Part shown: positions 7,938-17,482 of the stretch, piece by piece
Layout of the letters: each line of letters begins with the position of its first letter
How positions within the stretch are numbered: position 1 is the stretch's first letter
Source of the DNA: Mycobacterium sp.
Lineage (GTDB): Bacteria > Actinomycetota > Actinomycetes > Mycobacteriales > Mycobacteriaceae
Reading direction: 5' to 3'
DNA length: 64,000 bases
Assembly (NCBI GenBank): GCA_020438845.1
Contig: JAGQTV010000019.1
Coordinates: 16,767-80,766, forward strand
The notes under the pieces: model-generated
Told to the model about the DNA's origin: nothing
Databases searched by the model: none
What the model saw: only the letters and a program-made list of their open reading frames with translations
Program-made: the position numbers and the translations under genes

Positions 7938-8395
7938 GAATGCCTCCCCGCTGCCTTCGATTTCGGCTGCACCAGCCGACTACCACTCCAGGCACCGAGA
8001 TTGGCAGACGAGGTCTGCATCAGCCCGGCCGTCGGGGCGGACTCAGCAATCTCCGCCGGCCGTACATGGCCCGGTTTGCCGGTCTTGGGTGTCAGCACCC
8101 AGATGATTCCGTCCTCGGCCAACGGAGCGATAGCATCCATCAACCGATCCACCAGGTCACCGTCGTCGTTGCGCCACCACAGCAGCACGACGTCGACCAC
8201 CTCGTCGGAGTCCTCGTCGAGCAGCTCGCTGCCGCACGCTTCCTCGACGTCGGCGCGGATGTCGTCGTCGGAGTCTTGGTCCCAGCCCAACTCCTGGACG
8301 ATCTGATCCTGGTGGATGCCCAGCCTCTGGGCATAGTTGCGACCGCTGTCATCCGCGGCGACCACCGTCGGGTTCTCCCTTCTCTTCCCTGACAT
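7934..8395 (-). CDS. DUF3052-family conserved actinobacterial protein
   Basis: The 153-residue acidic protein contains the conserved block [18 protein letters not shown], a strongly acidic middle ([21 protein letters not shown]) and a C-terminal [24 protein letters not shown] segment. These are characteristic of DUF3052 proteins found next to ahpE in mycobacteria (Rv2239c equivalent). The function is unknown. There is no signal peptide or membrane helix. Its stop overlaps the ahpE start, which suggests a linked role, possibly in redox stress; that link is inferred from coupling alone. Confidence 0.85.
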   Translation of the reverse strand: MSGKRRENPTVVAADDSGRNYAQRLGIHQDQIVQELGWDQDSDDDIRADVEEACGSELLDEDSDEVVDVVLLWWRNDDGDLVDRLMDAIAPLAEDGIIWVLTPKTGKPGHVRPAEIAESAPTAGLMQTSSANLGAWSGSRLVQPKSKAAGRHS

Positions 8396-8437
8396 GACTG
8401 TCCGGCTTGATCGTTTATCGTCGCACGATTCGCGCGT

Positions 8438-9031
8438 CTATTTGTAGGTCGCGTCACACAAACGCAAAGCCTTGGACCGGGCGTCGTTGAGCCGACCGAT
8501 CACTTGATTGAATTGCCGTGGGGGCGCGTGGCTGGTGATCGCGTCTGCGGTCGTGTGGGCATTGTCCACCCAGGCTGCGAATGCGTCTTTGAGATCTTCC
8601 GGCACGATGTCTTCGACGCTGCTCTCCACCGCATCGGCACTCTGTTCCAGTGCGTCGACCGCTGGACCCTCGGTAGTGGCGATGTCGCCGCCCTCCCGGT
8701 TGAAGGCGTTGACATAGGAATTGACCGCATCGATCGCGTCAGAGCTTGTGGTCGCCAACGTCTCGCACGTGTTATGCACGGCCTGCGTGGTCAGAGAAGC
8801 CTGCCGCTCCGACTCACGCGCGCTGGAACTGGCCACCGATTGGGACGACGACACCGAAATCGAGGTGCGGTAGGCCGGCGCGTCGGAGGCGTTGACGGTC
8901 GCATCACCCCCTGTGACGGAGGTGCAGCCGACGGCAGTCAGGGCCAGCGACGCCAGCAGAGCGCAGCCGCCGGCCAGCGGGCCACCGAACCCTCCGAACA
9001 AGCGAAGCCGGCGAGGACTTCTGATCAGCAC
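8438..9031 (-). CDS. Putative lipoprotein of unknown function
   Basis: The 197-residue product begins with an Arg-rich n-region (RSPRRLRLFGG), a hydrophobic core and a lipobox LTAVGC (Cys36), so it is probably a lipid-anchored envelope protein. The mature part is Ser/Thr/Asp-rich and mainly helical (SDAIDAVNSYVNAFN, VDALEQSADAVESSVED). It has two Cys, in NTCETL and LRLCDA, that may pair. By position between the DUF3052 gene and aceE it corresponds to Rv2240c of M. tuberculosis. No enzymatic motif is visible. It is divergent from aceE with about 160 bp for promoters. Confidence 0.75.
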   Translation of the reverse strand: MLIRSPRRLRLFGGFGGPLAGGCALLASLALTAVGCTSVTGGDATVNASDAPAYRTSISVSSSQSVASSSARESERQASLTTQAVHNTCETLATTSSDAIDAVNSYVNAFNREGGDIATTEGPAVDALEQSADAVESSVEDIVPEDLKDAFAAWVDNAHTTADAITSHAPPRQFNQVIGRLNDARSKALRLCDATYK

Positions 9032-9191
9032 ACCGGCAGACGTTACCGGGTCGAAGCCACCTTGACTGTTTCAGTCCCGGGCGAAGCGGCAATTTTCATC
9101 GGAGGCCTTGTGACGCACTCTGCGCCGCGAGGGACGCGAGTGGGGCACGATAGGGCCACATGCTTTGACACGAGTCACCTAGGAGCGGAAG

Positions 9192-11999
9192 TTGACTACG
9201 GAGTTCGCGAGCGCCGACCGGCCACATCGCCCTGTGAGCCCGCAGAGCACCATGAGCCCGAACGAATCCGACCGAGTGCGGGTCATCCGCGAGGGCGTGG
9301 CCTCCTACCTGCCCGACATCGATCCCGAAGAGACCAGCGAGTGGTTGGAGTCCTTCGACGACCTGTTGGAACGGTCCGGACCGGCTCGGGCCCGCTATCT
9401 CATGCTGCGCATGCTCGAACGGGCCGGCGAGCAGCGCGTGGCGATTCCCGCCTTGACTTCTACCGACTACGTCAACACCATTCCCACCGAACTGGAGCCC
9501 TGGTTCCCCGGCGACGAGGACGTTGAGCGCCGCTACCGCCGCTGGATCCGATGGAACGCCGCAATCATGGTCCACCGCGCCCAACGTCCCGGAGTAGGCG
9601 TCGGCGGTCACATTTCCACCTACGCCTCGTCGGCCTCGCTCTACGAGGTCGGCTTCAACCACTTCTTTCGCGGCATGTCTCATCCCGGCGGTGGTGACCA
9701 GGTCTTCATTCAGGGCCACGCGTCGCCGGGAATCTATGCCAGGGCATTCCTGGAAGGACGCCTGTCCGCCGATCAGCTTGATGGCTTCCGCCAGGAGCAC
9801 AGCCATCCCGGTGGTGGCCTGCCGTCCTATCCGCATCCACGGCTGATGCCGGACTTCTGGCAGTTCCCGACGGTGTCGATGGGACTAGGTCCGATGAACG
9901 CGATCTTCCAGGCGAGGTTCAACCACTACCTGCACGACCGCGGTATGAAAGACACCTCCCAACAGCACGTCTGGGCGTTTCTCGGCGACGGTGAGATGGA
10001 CGAGCCGGAAAGCCGCGGACTGATCCAGGTGGCGGCCAACGAGGCCCTGGACAACCTGACCTTCGTCATCAACTGCAACCTGCAGCGGCTCGACGGCCCG
10101 GTGCGCGGGAACGGCAAGATCATCCAGGAACTCGAATCGTTCTTCCGTGGCGCCGGGTGGAACGTCATCAAGGTCGTGTGGGGCAGAGAGTGGGACGCCT
10201 TGCTGCAAGCCGACAAGGACGGAGCGTTGGTGAACCTGATGAACACCACGCCGGACGGCGATTTCCAGACCTATCGGGCCAACGACGGCGCCTACGTGCG
10301 GGATCATTTCTTCGGCCGCGACCCACGCACCAAGGCGTTGGTGGCTCGCATCTCCGACAAGGACATCTGGAGCCTCAAGCGCGGCGGGCACGACTACCGG
10401 AAGATCTACTCCGCGTACCGGGCGGCCGTGGAGCACAAGGGCCAGCCCACGGTGATCCTTGCCAAGACGATCAAGGGCTACACCCTCGGTGCGCACTTCC
10501 AAGGCCGGAACGCCACTCACCAGATGAAGAAGCTGACGCTGGAGGACCTCAAGGGCTTCCGCGACGCGATCCGGATTCCGATCAGCGACGCACAACTCGA
10601 GGAGAACCCCTACCTGCCGCCGTACTACCACCCGGGTCCCGAAGCCCCGGAAATCCGCTACCTGCTCGACCGGCGCACCGCTCTGGGCGGCTTCGTCCCG
10701 GCCCGCCGCACAAAGTCCCGCGCGTTGACGTTGCCGCCGAGCGATATCTACGCGCCGCTCAAACACGGCTCCGGGCACCAGGCGGTGGCGACCACGATGG
10801 CAACAGTCCGGGTATTCAAGGAGCTATTGCGCGACAGCAACATCGGCAAGCGCATCGTGCCGATCATCCCGGATGAGGCCCGCACCTTCGGCATGGACTC
10901 ATGGTTTCCGACGCTGAAGATCTACAACCGCAACGGCCAGCTCTACACCGCCGTGGACGCACAGCTCATGCTGGCCTACAAGGAGAGCGAAACCGGCCAA
11001 ATCCTGCACGAGGGCATCAACGAAGCGGGTTCCACCGCCTCGTTCACCGCAGTCGGGACGTCGTATGCCACCCACAACGAACCGATGATCCCGATCTACA
11101 TCTTCTATTCGATGTTCGGCTTCCAGCGCACCGGAGACGGCTTCTGGGCGGCCGCCGACCAGATGGCCAGGGGCTTCGTGCTGGGCGCGACTGCCGGGCG
11201 TACCACACTGACCGGTGAAGGCCTGCAGCACGCCGACGGACACTCGCTGCTGTTGGCGTCGACCAATCCGGCGGTGGTGACCTACGACCCGGCATTCGCC
11301 TACGAAATCGCCTACATCGTGGAGAGTGGTCTGCGCCGTATGTTCGGCGAGAACCCCGAGAACGTCTTCTTCTACGTCACCATCTACAACGAGCCCTATC
11401 CCCAGCCCGCCGAGCCCGCAGACGTCGACGTCGACGGCCTGTTACGAGGGATGTACCGGTTCCGCGCGGCCACCGCGCAGCGCACCAACGTCGCCCAGAT
11501 CCTGGCCTCGGGGGTGTCGATGCCCGAGGCCCTTCGCGCCGCCGACCTGTTGGCCGAGCGCTGGGACGTCGCCGCCGACGTGTGGTCGGTGACCAGCTGG
11601 GGCGAGTTGAACCGCGACGGACTCGCCGTGGAAAAGCAGCTGCTGCGGCACCCCGAACTGGAAGCACCGACGCCGTATGTCACCCAGGTGCTGAAAAAGA
11701 CGGCCGGACCTGCGGTTGCGGTGTCGGACTGGATGCGCGCGGTGCCGGAACAGATTCGGCCCTGGGTACCCAACACGTACGTGACCCTGGGCACCGACGG
11801 GTTCGGCTTCTCCGATACCCGGCCCGCGGCCAGGCGCTACTTCAACACCGATGCCGAGTCGGTGGTTGTGGCCGTGCTCGAGGCGCTGGCCCGTGACGGG
11901 GAGATCGACCCGGCGGTGCCTGTTGCGGCGGCCCGGGAGTACCAGATCGATGACGTTCTGGCGGCTCCGGAGCAGACTTCGGATCCCGGAGTCGCGTAG
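9192..11999 (+). CDS. aceE: Pyruvate dehydrogenase E1 component (homodimeric type)
   Basis: AceE performs thiamine diphosphate-dependent decarboxylation of pyruvate and transfers the acetyl group to the lipoyl domain of the E2 component. The 935-residue length is typical of the homodimeric E1. The ThDP/Mg motif [10 protein letters not shown] is followed by the expected [14 protein letters not shown] block. Other family blocks include [18 protein letters not shown] and the late [10 protein letters not shown]. The start is a TTG at 9192 (MTTEFASAD) preceded by a good AGGAG at 9181. E2 and E3 genes are not in the window. A 58-bp tandem repeat begins just after the stop. Confidence 0.95.
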   Translation: MTTEFASADRPHRPVSPQSTMSPNESDRVRVIREGVASYLPDIDPEETSEWLESFDDLLERSGPARARYLMLRMLERAGEQRVAIPALTSTDYVNTIPTELEPWFPGDEDVERRYRRWIRWNAAIMVHRAQRPGVGVGGHISTYASSASLYEVGFNHFFRGMSHPGGGDQVFIQGHASPGIYARAFLEGRLSADQLDGFRQEHSHPGGGLPSYPHPRLMPDFWQFPTVSMGLGPMNAIFQARFNHYLHDRGMKDTSQQHVWAFLGDGEMDEPESRGLIQVAANEALDNLTFVINCNLQRLDGPVRGNGKIIQELESFFRGAGWNVIKVVWGREWDALLQADKDGALVNLMNTTPDGDFQTYRANDGAYVRDHFFGRDPRTKALVARISDKDIWSLKRGGHDYRKIYSAYRAAVEHKGQPTVILAKTIKGYTLGAHFQGRNATHQMKKLTLEDLKGFRDAIRIPISDAQLEENPYLPPYYHPGPEAPEIRYLLDRRTALGGFVPARRTKSRALTLPPSDIYAPLKHGSGHQAVATTMATVRVFKELLRDSNIGKRIVPIIPDEARTFGMDSWFPTLKIYNRNGQLYTAVDAQLMLAYKESETGQILHEGINEAGSTASFTAVGTSYATHNEPMIPIYIFYSMFGFQRTGDGFWAAADQMARGFVLGATAGRTTLTGEGLQHADGHSLLLASTNPAVVTYDPAFAYEIAYIVESGLRRMFGENPENVFFYVTIYNEPYPQPAEPADVDVDGLLRGMYRFRAATAQRTNVAQILASGVSMPEALRAADLLAERWDVAADVWSVTSWGELNRDGLAVEKQLLRHPELEAPTPYVTQVLKKTAGPAVAVSDWMRAVPEQIRPWVPNTYVTLGTDGFGFSDTRPAARRYFNTDAESVVVAVLEALARDGEIDPAVPVAAAREYQIDDVLAAPEQTSDPGVA

Positions 12000-12027
12000 C
12001 CGACGACATCAGGCCCGGAGTCGCGTA

Positions 12028-12201
12028 GCCGAGTCGACGATGCCGCCGAGGGACGAGGCGGTTGAGGAGCGAGGCAATCGGGCGAGCCGAGTCGACGATG
12101 CCGCCGAGGGACGAGGCGGTTGAGGAGCGAGGCAATCGGGCGAGCCGAGTCGACGATGCCGCCGAGGGACGAGGCGGTTGAGGAGCCAGGCAATTCGGCC
12201 A
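12028..12201. repeat. Three tandem copies of a 58-bp intergenic repeat
   Basis: Three head-to-tail units begin at 12028, 12086 and 12144, each starting GCCGAGTCGACGATGCCGCC. The first two are identical over 58 bp and the third diverges only near its end. Each unit carries an inverted repeat, CCGCC-N9-GGCGG. Just upstream, CCCGGAGTCGCGTAGCCGA occurs twice; its first copy contains the aceE stop codon. Since 58 is not divisible by three the array does not encode a constant peptide. It resembles mycobacterial interspersed (MIRU-like) tandem repeats. Confidence 0.9.
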
Positions 12202-12252
12202 GCCGACGACCGATTTAGCATTTTCTGCCAAAGTGCGGCGTAGCTTTTAGAG

Positions 12253-13506
12253 GTGCCCGACAGTCCGCGCTTTGACTTGACGCACTCCCCGCTGGAGCTT
12301 CTCGAGAACGTCCCCGAGTCGACCCTGCGCAGACTCAAGCAGTATTCCGGGCGCCTGGCCACCGAAGCTGTGCACGCCATGCAGGAGCGCCTGCCGTTCT
12401 TCAACGGTCTGGAGGCCTCGCAGCGGGCCAGCGTGCAGTTGGTCGTGCAAGCGGCGGTGGTGAACTTCGTCGAGTGGATGCGCGACCCGACCAGCCAGGT
12501 GGGCTACACGGCGCAGGCCTTTGAGCTGGTCCCACAAGATCTGACTCGCAAGATCGCGCTGGCCCAGACCGTCGACATGGTTCGGGTGACCATGGAGTTC
12601 TTCGAGGAAGTAGTCCCGCTGGCCGCACGTAATGACGAGCAGCTGACCGCCTTGCGGGTGGGAATCCTGCGGTACAGCCGGGATCTGGCCTTCTCAGCTG
12701 CCGCCGCCTATGCCGACGCCGCCGAGGCGCGCGGCTCGTGGGACAGCCGAATGGAAGCCAGCGTGGTGGACGCGGTGGTCCGCGGCGACACCGGACCGGA
12801 GCTGCTGTCCCGGGCAGCGGCCCTGAACTGGGACACCACCGCGCCGGCGACCGTGGTCGTGGGGACGCCCGCAGTCGGTCGGGAGGATCTGGCCGGCGAG
12901 CGGGTTCGGGAGCTGGCAGTGGAGCACAATCGCGCCGCTCTGGCCGACGTGCACGGCACCTGGCTCATCGTGATCATCTCTGGACCGCTGTCCCCTACCG
13001 ACCGGTTCTTCAACGACCTGCTGTCGACGTTCTCGCCAGGGCCGGTGGTCATCGGCCCCAGCGCCCCGATGCTGACCGGCGCGCACCACAGCGCCGCCGA
13101 GGCCATCGCCGGGATGAACGCCGTGGTCGGCTGGACAGGAGCCCCCAGACCCGTGCTGGCCCGGGAATTGCTGCCGGAACGCGCCCTGCTGGGCGACGCC
13201 TCAGCGGTCTCTGCTCTCTACAACGACGTCACCCGGCCACTGGCCGACGCCGGGCCGGCCCTGTCGGAGACCCTCGATGCCTTTCTCGACAGCGGCGGAG
13301 CTATCGAGGCGTGCGCCCGAAAACTGTTCGTTCATCCAAATACGGTTCGCTACCGCCTCAAGCGGATCGCCGACTTCACGGGCCGCGACCCAACCGTGCC
13401 CCGAGACGCCTACGTACTGCGGGTTGCCACCACAGTGGGTAGGTTGGCATACCCGACCGTGTCGCCAATCACGTCGCCGCCTCAGTTCGCGGCGCGATAT
13501 CCCTGA
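12253..13506 (+). CDS. mabR: PucR-type regulator of the FAS-II operon, MabR orthologue
   Basis: The 417-residue protein has a long N-terminal sensory region and a C-terminal PucR/CdaR-type helix-turn-helix. The segment FLDSGGAIEACARKLFVHPNTVRYRLKRIADFTGRD (broken here as FVHPNTVRYRLKRIADF) is the diagnostic block. Directly upstream of fabD it occupies the place of Rv2242 (MabR), which in mycobacteria binds the FAS-II promoter and controls mycolate synthesis. The GTG at 12253 is the probable start; about 50 bp separates it from the tandem repeat array. A candidate binding site lies in the 105 bp before fabD. Confidence 0.87.
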   Translation: MPDSPRFDLTHSPLELLENVPESTLRRLKQYSGRLATEAVHAMQERLPFFNGLEASQRASVQLVVQAAVVNFVEWMRDPTSQVGYTAQAFELVPQDLTRKIALAQTVDMVRVTMEFFEEVVPLAARNDEQLTALRVGILRYSRDLAFSAAAAYADAAEARGSWDSRMEASVVDAVVRGDTGPELLSRAAALNWDTTAPATVVVGTPAVGREDLAGERVRELAVEHNRAALADVHGTWLIVIISGPLSPTDRFFNDLLSTFSPGPVVIGPSAPMLTGAHHSAAEAIAGMNAVVGWTGAPRPVLARELLPERALLGDASAVSALYNDVTRPLADAGPALSETLDAFLDSGGAIEACARKLFVHPNTVRYRLKRIADFTGRDPTVPRDAYVLRVATTVGRLAYPTVSPITSPPQFAARYP

Positions 13507-13525
13507 CGTGGCATTGCGTCGTCGA

Positions 13526-13544
13526 TTTGTAGGGGTTCCACAAA
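13526..13544. promoter_or_regulatory. Inverted repeat TTTGT-N9-ACAAA upstream of fabD, candidate MabR site
   Basis: A 5-bp perfect inverted repeat at 13526-13530 and 13540-13544 lies in the AT-rich 105-bp gap between mabR and fabD. A weak promoter-like pair, TTGTAG (13527-13532) and TAAGAT (13549-13554) with 16 bp between, overlaps it. MabR is known to bind this intergenic region in mycobacteria; assigning this repeat to it is inference. Confidence 0.4.
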
Positions 13545-13611
13545 AACATAAGATAAGGTTCATAATGTCTTACACCTCGAAATTAAGCGTTCACAGTGTT
13601 CTCTTAGAGAT

Positions 13612-14526
13612 GTGATTGCCCTGCTAGCGCCCGGACAAGGGGCGCAGACTCCCGGCATGCTCGCCGACTGGCTCGAGCTGCCCGGTGCCACTGAGCAGAT
13701 CACCCGTTGGTCGGAGATCAGCGGGCTGGATCTGGCCCGGCTGGGCACGACTGCGACCGCCGAGGACATCACCGATACCGCCGTCACCCAGCCGCTGGTC
13801 GTGGCGACCACCCTGCTGGCCCACGCCGAACTGACCAAGCGCGGACTGCCGGCTTTGGCCCCCGGGAAGACCGTCGTCGCGGGCCATTCAGTTGGCGAGA
13901 TAGCCGCCTACGCGATCGCCGGAGTCATCTGCCCCGACGACGCAGTCAAACTGGCCGCTGTCCGCGGCTCCGAGATGGCCAAGGCCTGCGCCGTCGAGCC
14001 CACCGGAATGTCGGCGGTGCTCGGTGGGGACGAGGCCGAGGTGCTGGCCCGGCTGGAAGCCCTCGAACTGGTCCCCGCTAACCGCAACGCTGCAGGCCAG
14101 ATCGTCGCAGCAGGCTCGGTGACAGCTTTGGAGAAGCTGGCCGAGGATCCGCCGGCCAAGGCCCGAGTACGCCAACTGGCCACCGCCGGCGCCTTCCACA
14201 CCCACTACATGGCCTCGGCAATGGACGGCTATGCAACCGCCGCCGCGGAGATCGCCGTAAACGACCCGATCACCACGCTGCTGTCCAATGTCGACGGCCA
14301 GCCAGTGACCTCGGGCCAGGACGCGATGGACAAACTCGTCGCGCAAATGACCCGTCCCGTGCGCTGGGATCTCTGCAACCAGACCATGGGGAAGCTGGGT
14401 ATCACTGCGATCGTCGAGTTCCCGCCTGCGGGCACTCTGACCGGGATCGCCAAACGAGAACTTCGGGGAGTCGCGACGCGTGCCGTCAAGACACCCGCAG
14501 ATCTGGACGGGCTGGCTGAGTTTTAG
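13612..14526 (+). CDS. fabD: Malonyl-CoA:ACP transacylase
   Basis: FabD loads malonyl groups from malonyl-CoA onto AcpM and so supplies extender units to FAS-II elongation of meromycolate chains. The 304-residue protein starts with the family signature LLAPGQGAQ. It carries the nucleophile elbow GHSVGE with catalytic Ser93, and the later GAFHTHYM supplies the catalytic His. The start is a GTG at 13612; the nearby ATG at 13610 is out of frame. It is the first gene of the fabD-acpM-kasA-kasB-accD6 unit, with an AT-rich regulatory gap upstream and 87 bp before acpM. Confidence 0.95.
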   Translation: MIALLAPGQGAQTPGMLADWLELPGATEQITRWSEISGLDLARLGTTATAEDITDTAVTQPLVVATTLLAHAELTKRGLPALAPGKTVVAGHSVGEIAAYAIAGVICPDDAVKLAAVRGSEMAKACAVEPTGMSAVLGGDEAEVLARLEALELVPANRNAAGQIVAAGSVTALEKLAEDPPAKARVRQLATAGAFHTHYMASAMDGYATAAAEIAVNDPITTLLSNVDGQPVTSGQDAMDKLVAQMTRPVRWDLCNQTMGKLGITAIVEFPPAGTLTGIAKRELRGVATRAVKTPADLDGLAEF

Positions 14527-14613
14527 CCCGCCCGACCAGCAGATAACCGCATAGACGCACGATTTATGCAGTGAATCGAAACGAAAACCGACACATTACG
14601 AAGGGAGCACAAC

Positions 14614-14913
14614 GTGCCCGCCAGTCAGGAAGAAATCATCGCCGGTCTCGCTGAGATCATCGAAGAGGTCACCGGTATCGAGCCGTCCGAGGTCACCCCG
14701 GAGAAGTCCTTCGTCGACGACTTGGACATCGACTCGCTGTCGATGGTGGAGATCGCGGTTCAGACCGAGGACAAGTACGGCGTGAAGATCCCCGACGAGG
14801 ACTTGGCCGGACTGCGCACCGTCGGTGACGTCGTGGCCTACATCCAGAAGCTCGAGGAAGAGAACCCCGAGGCTGCCGCAGCCCTGCGTGAGAAGTTCGG
14901 TTCGGACAAGTGA
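14614..14913 (+). CDS. acpM: Meromycolate acyl carrier protein
   Basis: AcpM carries growing acyl chains of the FAS-II system on a 4'-phosphopantetheine arm. The 99-residue acidic protein has the attachment motif DIDSLSMVE with Ser41. A charged C-terminal extension beyond the ordinary 77-residue bacterial ACP ([21 protein letters not shown]) is a mark of mycobacterial AcpM, slightly shorter here than in M. tuberculosis. The GTG at 14614 follows a strong GAAGGGAG ribosome site. The stop overlaps the kasA start (GTGA), so the carrier and its condensing enzyme are translationally coupled. Confidence 0.96.
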   Translation: MPASQEEIIAGLAEIIEEVTGIEPSEVTPEKSFVDDLDIDSLSMVEIAVQTEDKYGVKIPDEDLAGLRTVGDVVAYIQKLEEENPEAAAALREKFGSDK

Positions 14914-16160
14914 CCAGACCTTCCACTGCTAACGGCGGTTTTCCGAACGTCGTGGTGACCGCCGTCGAGGCGACCACGGCCCTCGGCGCAGACATCGACA
15001 GCACGTGGAAGGCCCTACTGGCCGGCGAAAGCGGGATCCGGGTACTTGAGGACGAGTTCGTCACCAAGTGGGACCTTCCGGTGCGGATCGGCGGACACCT
15101 CGTCGACCCGGTCGACGACCACATGGGTCGGCTGGACATGCGACGGATGTCGTACGTCCAGCGCATGTCGAAGTACCTCGGCAGGCGCATGTGGGACTCC
15201 GCGGGTCAGCCGGAGGTCGACCCGGACCGCTTCGCCGTCGTGATCGGCACCGGTCTGGGCGGCGGCGAGAAGATCGTCGAAACCTACGACCTGATGAATG
15301 AAGGCGGTCCCCGCAAGGTGTCACCGCTGGCCGTTCAGATGATCATGCCCAACGGCGCGGCGGCGGTCGTCGGCCTGGATCTCGGGGCTCGCGCCGGGGT
15401 TATCACCCCGGTTTCAGCGTGCTCGTCGGGATCGGAGGCCATCGCCCACGCCTGGCGTCAGATCGTCATGGGTGACGCTGACATCGCCGTCTGCGGCGGC
15501 GTCGAGGGCATGATCGAGGCGCTGCCCATCGCGGCGTTCTCGATGATGCGCGCGATGTCCACCCGTAACGACGAGCCGGAGCGAGCATCGCGGCCGTTCG
15601 ACAAGGACCGCGACGGGTTCGTGTTCGGCGAAGCCGGCGCGCTGATGATCATCGAGACCGAGGAGCACGCCAAGGCCCGCGGCGCCCAGCCGCTGGCTCG
15701 GCTGATGGGTGCCGGCATCACGTCGGACGCCTACCACATGGTGGCTCCGGCGCCGGATGGCCTTCGGGCCGGGCAGGCTATGAAGCGCTCGCTGGAATTG
15801 GCCGGTCTATCCGCCAAGGACATCGATCACGTCAACGCCCACGCAACGGCCACACCGATCGGCGACACCGCGGAGGCCAACGCCATCCGGGTCGCCGGCG
15901 TGGAGCACGCCCCGGTGTACGCGCCCAAGTCGGCGCTGGGTCACTCCATCGGCGCAGTCGGTGCACTGGAATCGATCCTCACCGTGCTCTCCCTGCGTGA
16001 CGGGGTCATCCCCCCCACGCTGAACTACGAGACGCCGGATCCGGAGATCGACCTCGACGTCGTCGCTGGTGAACCTCGCTACGGCGACTACCAATACGCA
16101 ATCAACAACTCGTTCGGCTTCGGCGGACACAACGTGGCGCTCGCCTTCGGGCGCTACTGA
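14910..16160 (+). CDS. kasA: Beta-ketoacyl-ACP synthase KasA
   Basis: KasA condenses malonyl-AcpM with acyl-AcpM during early meromycolate elongation and is essential in mycobacteria. The 416-residue thiolase-fold protein has the complete Cys-His-His triad: Cys171 (SACSSGSEA), His311 (NAHATATP) and His345 (ALGHSIGA). The gatekeeper Phe404 lies in [10 protein letters not shown]. These numbers agree with the M. tuberculosis enzyme. The GTG start at 14910 overlaps the acpM stop by 4 bp. It is followed after 26 bp by its paralogue kasB, an old tandem duplication. Confidence 0.97.
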   Translation: MTRPSTANGGFPNVVVTAVEATTALGADIDSTWKALLAGESGIRVLEDEFVTKWDLPVRIGGHLVDPVDDHMGRLDMRRMSYVQRMSKYLGRRMWDSAGQPEVDPDRFAVVIGTGLGGGEKIVETYDLMNEGGPRKVSPLAVQMIMPNGAAAVVGLDLGARAGVITPVSACSSGSEAIAHAWRQIVMGDADIAVCGGVEGMIEALPIAAFSMMRAMSTRNDEPERASRPFDKDRDGFVFGEAGALMIIETEEHAKARGAQPLARLMGAGITSDAYHMVAPAPDGLRAGQAMKRSLELAGLSAKDIDHVNAHATATPIGDTAEANAIRVAGVEHAPVYAPKSALGHSIGAVGALESILTVLSLRDGVIPPTLNYETPDPEIDLDVVAGEPRYGDYQYAINNSFGFGGHNVALAFGRY

Positions 16161-16186
16161 GCTGGGAGAAGGGCCCGACTGCACCG

Positions 16187-17440
16187 ATGGCACAGCTGAC
16201 AACAGGAAACGGTCTGCCGAACGTCGTCGTCACCGGCATCGCCATGACGACGGCGCTCGCGACCGACGCTGAGAACACCTGGAAGAAGCTCCTCGACGGA
16301 CAATCCGGTATTCGGAAACTCGAGGATCCGTTCATCGAGGAGTACGACCTGCCGGTCCGCATCGGCGGCCATCTTCTGGAGGAATTCGACAGCCAACTCG
16401 ACAAGGTTGAGAACCGGCGGTTGTCTTACCTGCAGAAGATGGCGAAGGTCCTGGGCCGGCGGGTGTGGGCGGACGCCGGCTCCCCGGAGGTCGACACACG
16501 TCGGCTAGCGGTGTCGGTCGGCACCGGTCTGGGTTCGGCCGAGGAACTGGTCTTTGCCTACGACGGCATGCGCCAGCGTGGCCTTCGCGCGGTGTCGCCG
16601 CTCGTGGTGCAGATGTACATGCCCAACGGTGCGGCTGCCACCATCGGCTTGGAGCGCGGCGCCAAAGCCGGCGTGTGCACGGCCATTTCGGCGTGCGCGT
16701 CCGGATCGGAGGCCATCGCCAACGCCTGGCGCAACATCGTCTACGGCGAGGCCGACATGGCGATCTGCGGCGGCGTGGAGACCAAGATCGAAGCAGTCCC
16801 GATCGCCGGGTTCGCCCAGATGCGCATCGTGCTGTCCAACACCAATGACGATCCGCCCGGTGCCTGCCGCCCGTTCGACCGGGATCGCAACGGCTTCGTC
16901 TTCGGCGAGGCGGGCGCACTGATGGTCATCGAGACCGAGGAGCACGCCAAGGCCCGCGGCGCCAATATCCTGGCCCGCATCATGGGGGCGTCGGTCACCT
17001 CCGACGGCTTCCACATGGTGGCTCCCGATCCCAACGGCGAGCAGGCCGGCCAGGCCATCACCCGGGCGGTGCAGCTGGCGGGGCTGAAGCCAACCGACAT
17101 CGATCACATCAACGCCCACGCCACCGGAACTTCGGTCGGCGATGTCGCAGAGGGCAAAGCCATCAACAACGCGATGGGCGGCCATCGGCCGGCGGTCTAC
17201 GCGCCGAAGTCGGCGCTGGGACACTCCGTGGGTGCGGTCGGCGCGGTGGAGTCGATCCTCACCGTCATGGCGTTGCGCGACGGAGTGATTCCGCCGACGC
17301 TCAACCTCAGGAATCTCGACCCCGAGATCGACCTCGACGTCGTGGCCGGCGAGCCTCGGCAGGGTGACTACCAGTTCGCGGTGAACAACTCGTTCGGGTT
17401 CGGCGGGCACAACGTCGCAATCGCATTTGGAAAGTACTGA
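16187..17440 (+). CDS. kasB: Beta-ketoacyl-ACP synthase KasB
   Basis: KasB extends meromycolates to full length after KasA; in mycobacteria its loss shortens mycolates and reduces acid-fastness. The 417-residue protein is clearly paralogous to KasA, with Cys170 (SACASGSEA), His311 (NAHATGTS) and His346 (ALGHSVGA). The two proteins share long near-identical blocks such as GGHN near the C-terminus and EEHAKARGA in the middle. The ATG at 16187 follows GGGAGAAGGG-type purine runs. A short palindrome lies 3 bp after its stop, before accD6. Confidence 0.97.
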   Translation: MAQLTTGNGLPNVVVTGIAMTTALATDAENTWKKLLDGQSGIRKLEDPFIEEYDLPVRIGGHLLEEFDSQLDKVENRRLSYLQKMAKVLGRRVWADAGSPEVDTRRLAVSVGTGLGSAEELVFAYDGMRQRGLRAVSPLVVQMYMPNGAAATIGLERGAKAGVCTAISACASGSEAIANAWRNIVYGEADMAICGGVETKIEAVPIAGFAQMRIVLSNTNDDPPGACRPFDRDRNGFVFGEAGALMVIETEEHAKARGANILARIMGASVTSDGFHMVAPDPNGEQAGQAITRAVQLAGLKPTDIDHINAHATGTSVGDVAEGKAINNAMGGHRPAVYAPKSALGHSVGAVGAVESILTVMALRDGVIPPTLNLRNLDPEIDLDVVAGEPRQGDYQFAVNNSFGFGGHNVAIAFGKY

Positions 17441-17443
17441 CAG

Positions 17444-17458
17444 GCGCCAATTTGGCGC
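17444..17458. promoter_or_regulatory. Palindrome GCGCCAA-T-TTGGCGC between kasB and accD6
   Basis: A 15-base perfect palindrome starts 3 bp after the kasB stop, in the 42-bp gap before accD6. As RNA it would form a short hairpin without a U-run. As DNA it could be a dimer-binding site. It may set the relative expression of accD6; no direct evidence is available. Confidence 0.5.
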
Positions 17459-17482
17459 TCGGCGCAGCATGAGGAGGTTTGG

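Noticed and set aside
7467-8306. Plus-strand open frame opposite ahpE and the DUF3052 gene
   Set aside because: Both minus-strand genes are firmly identified; the plus-strand product becomes a Ser/Thr run typical of antisense translation.
12028-12201. Possible CRISPR array
   Set aside because: The units are directly abutting tandem copies with no unique spacers and there are no cas genes nearby.
11837-12404. Arg/Pro-rich open frames through the 58-bp repeats
   Set aside because: The repeat length is not a multiple of three, so the apparent repeat peptides change frame at every unit; no ribosome site or family support.
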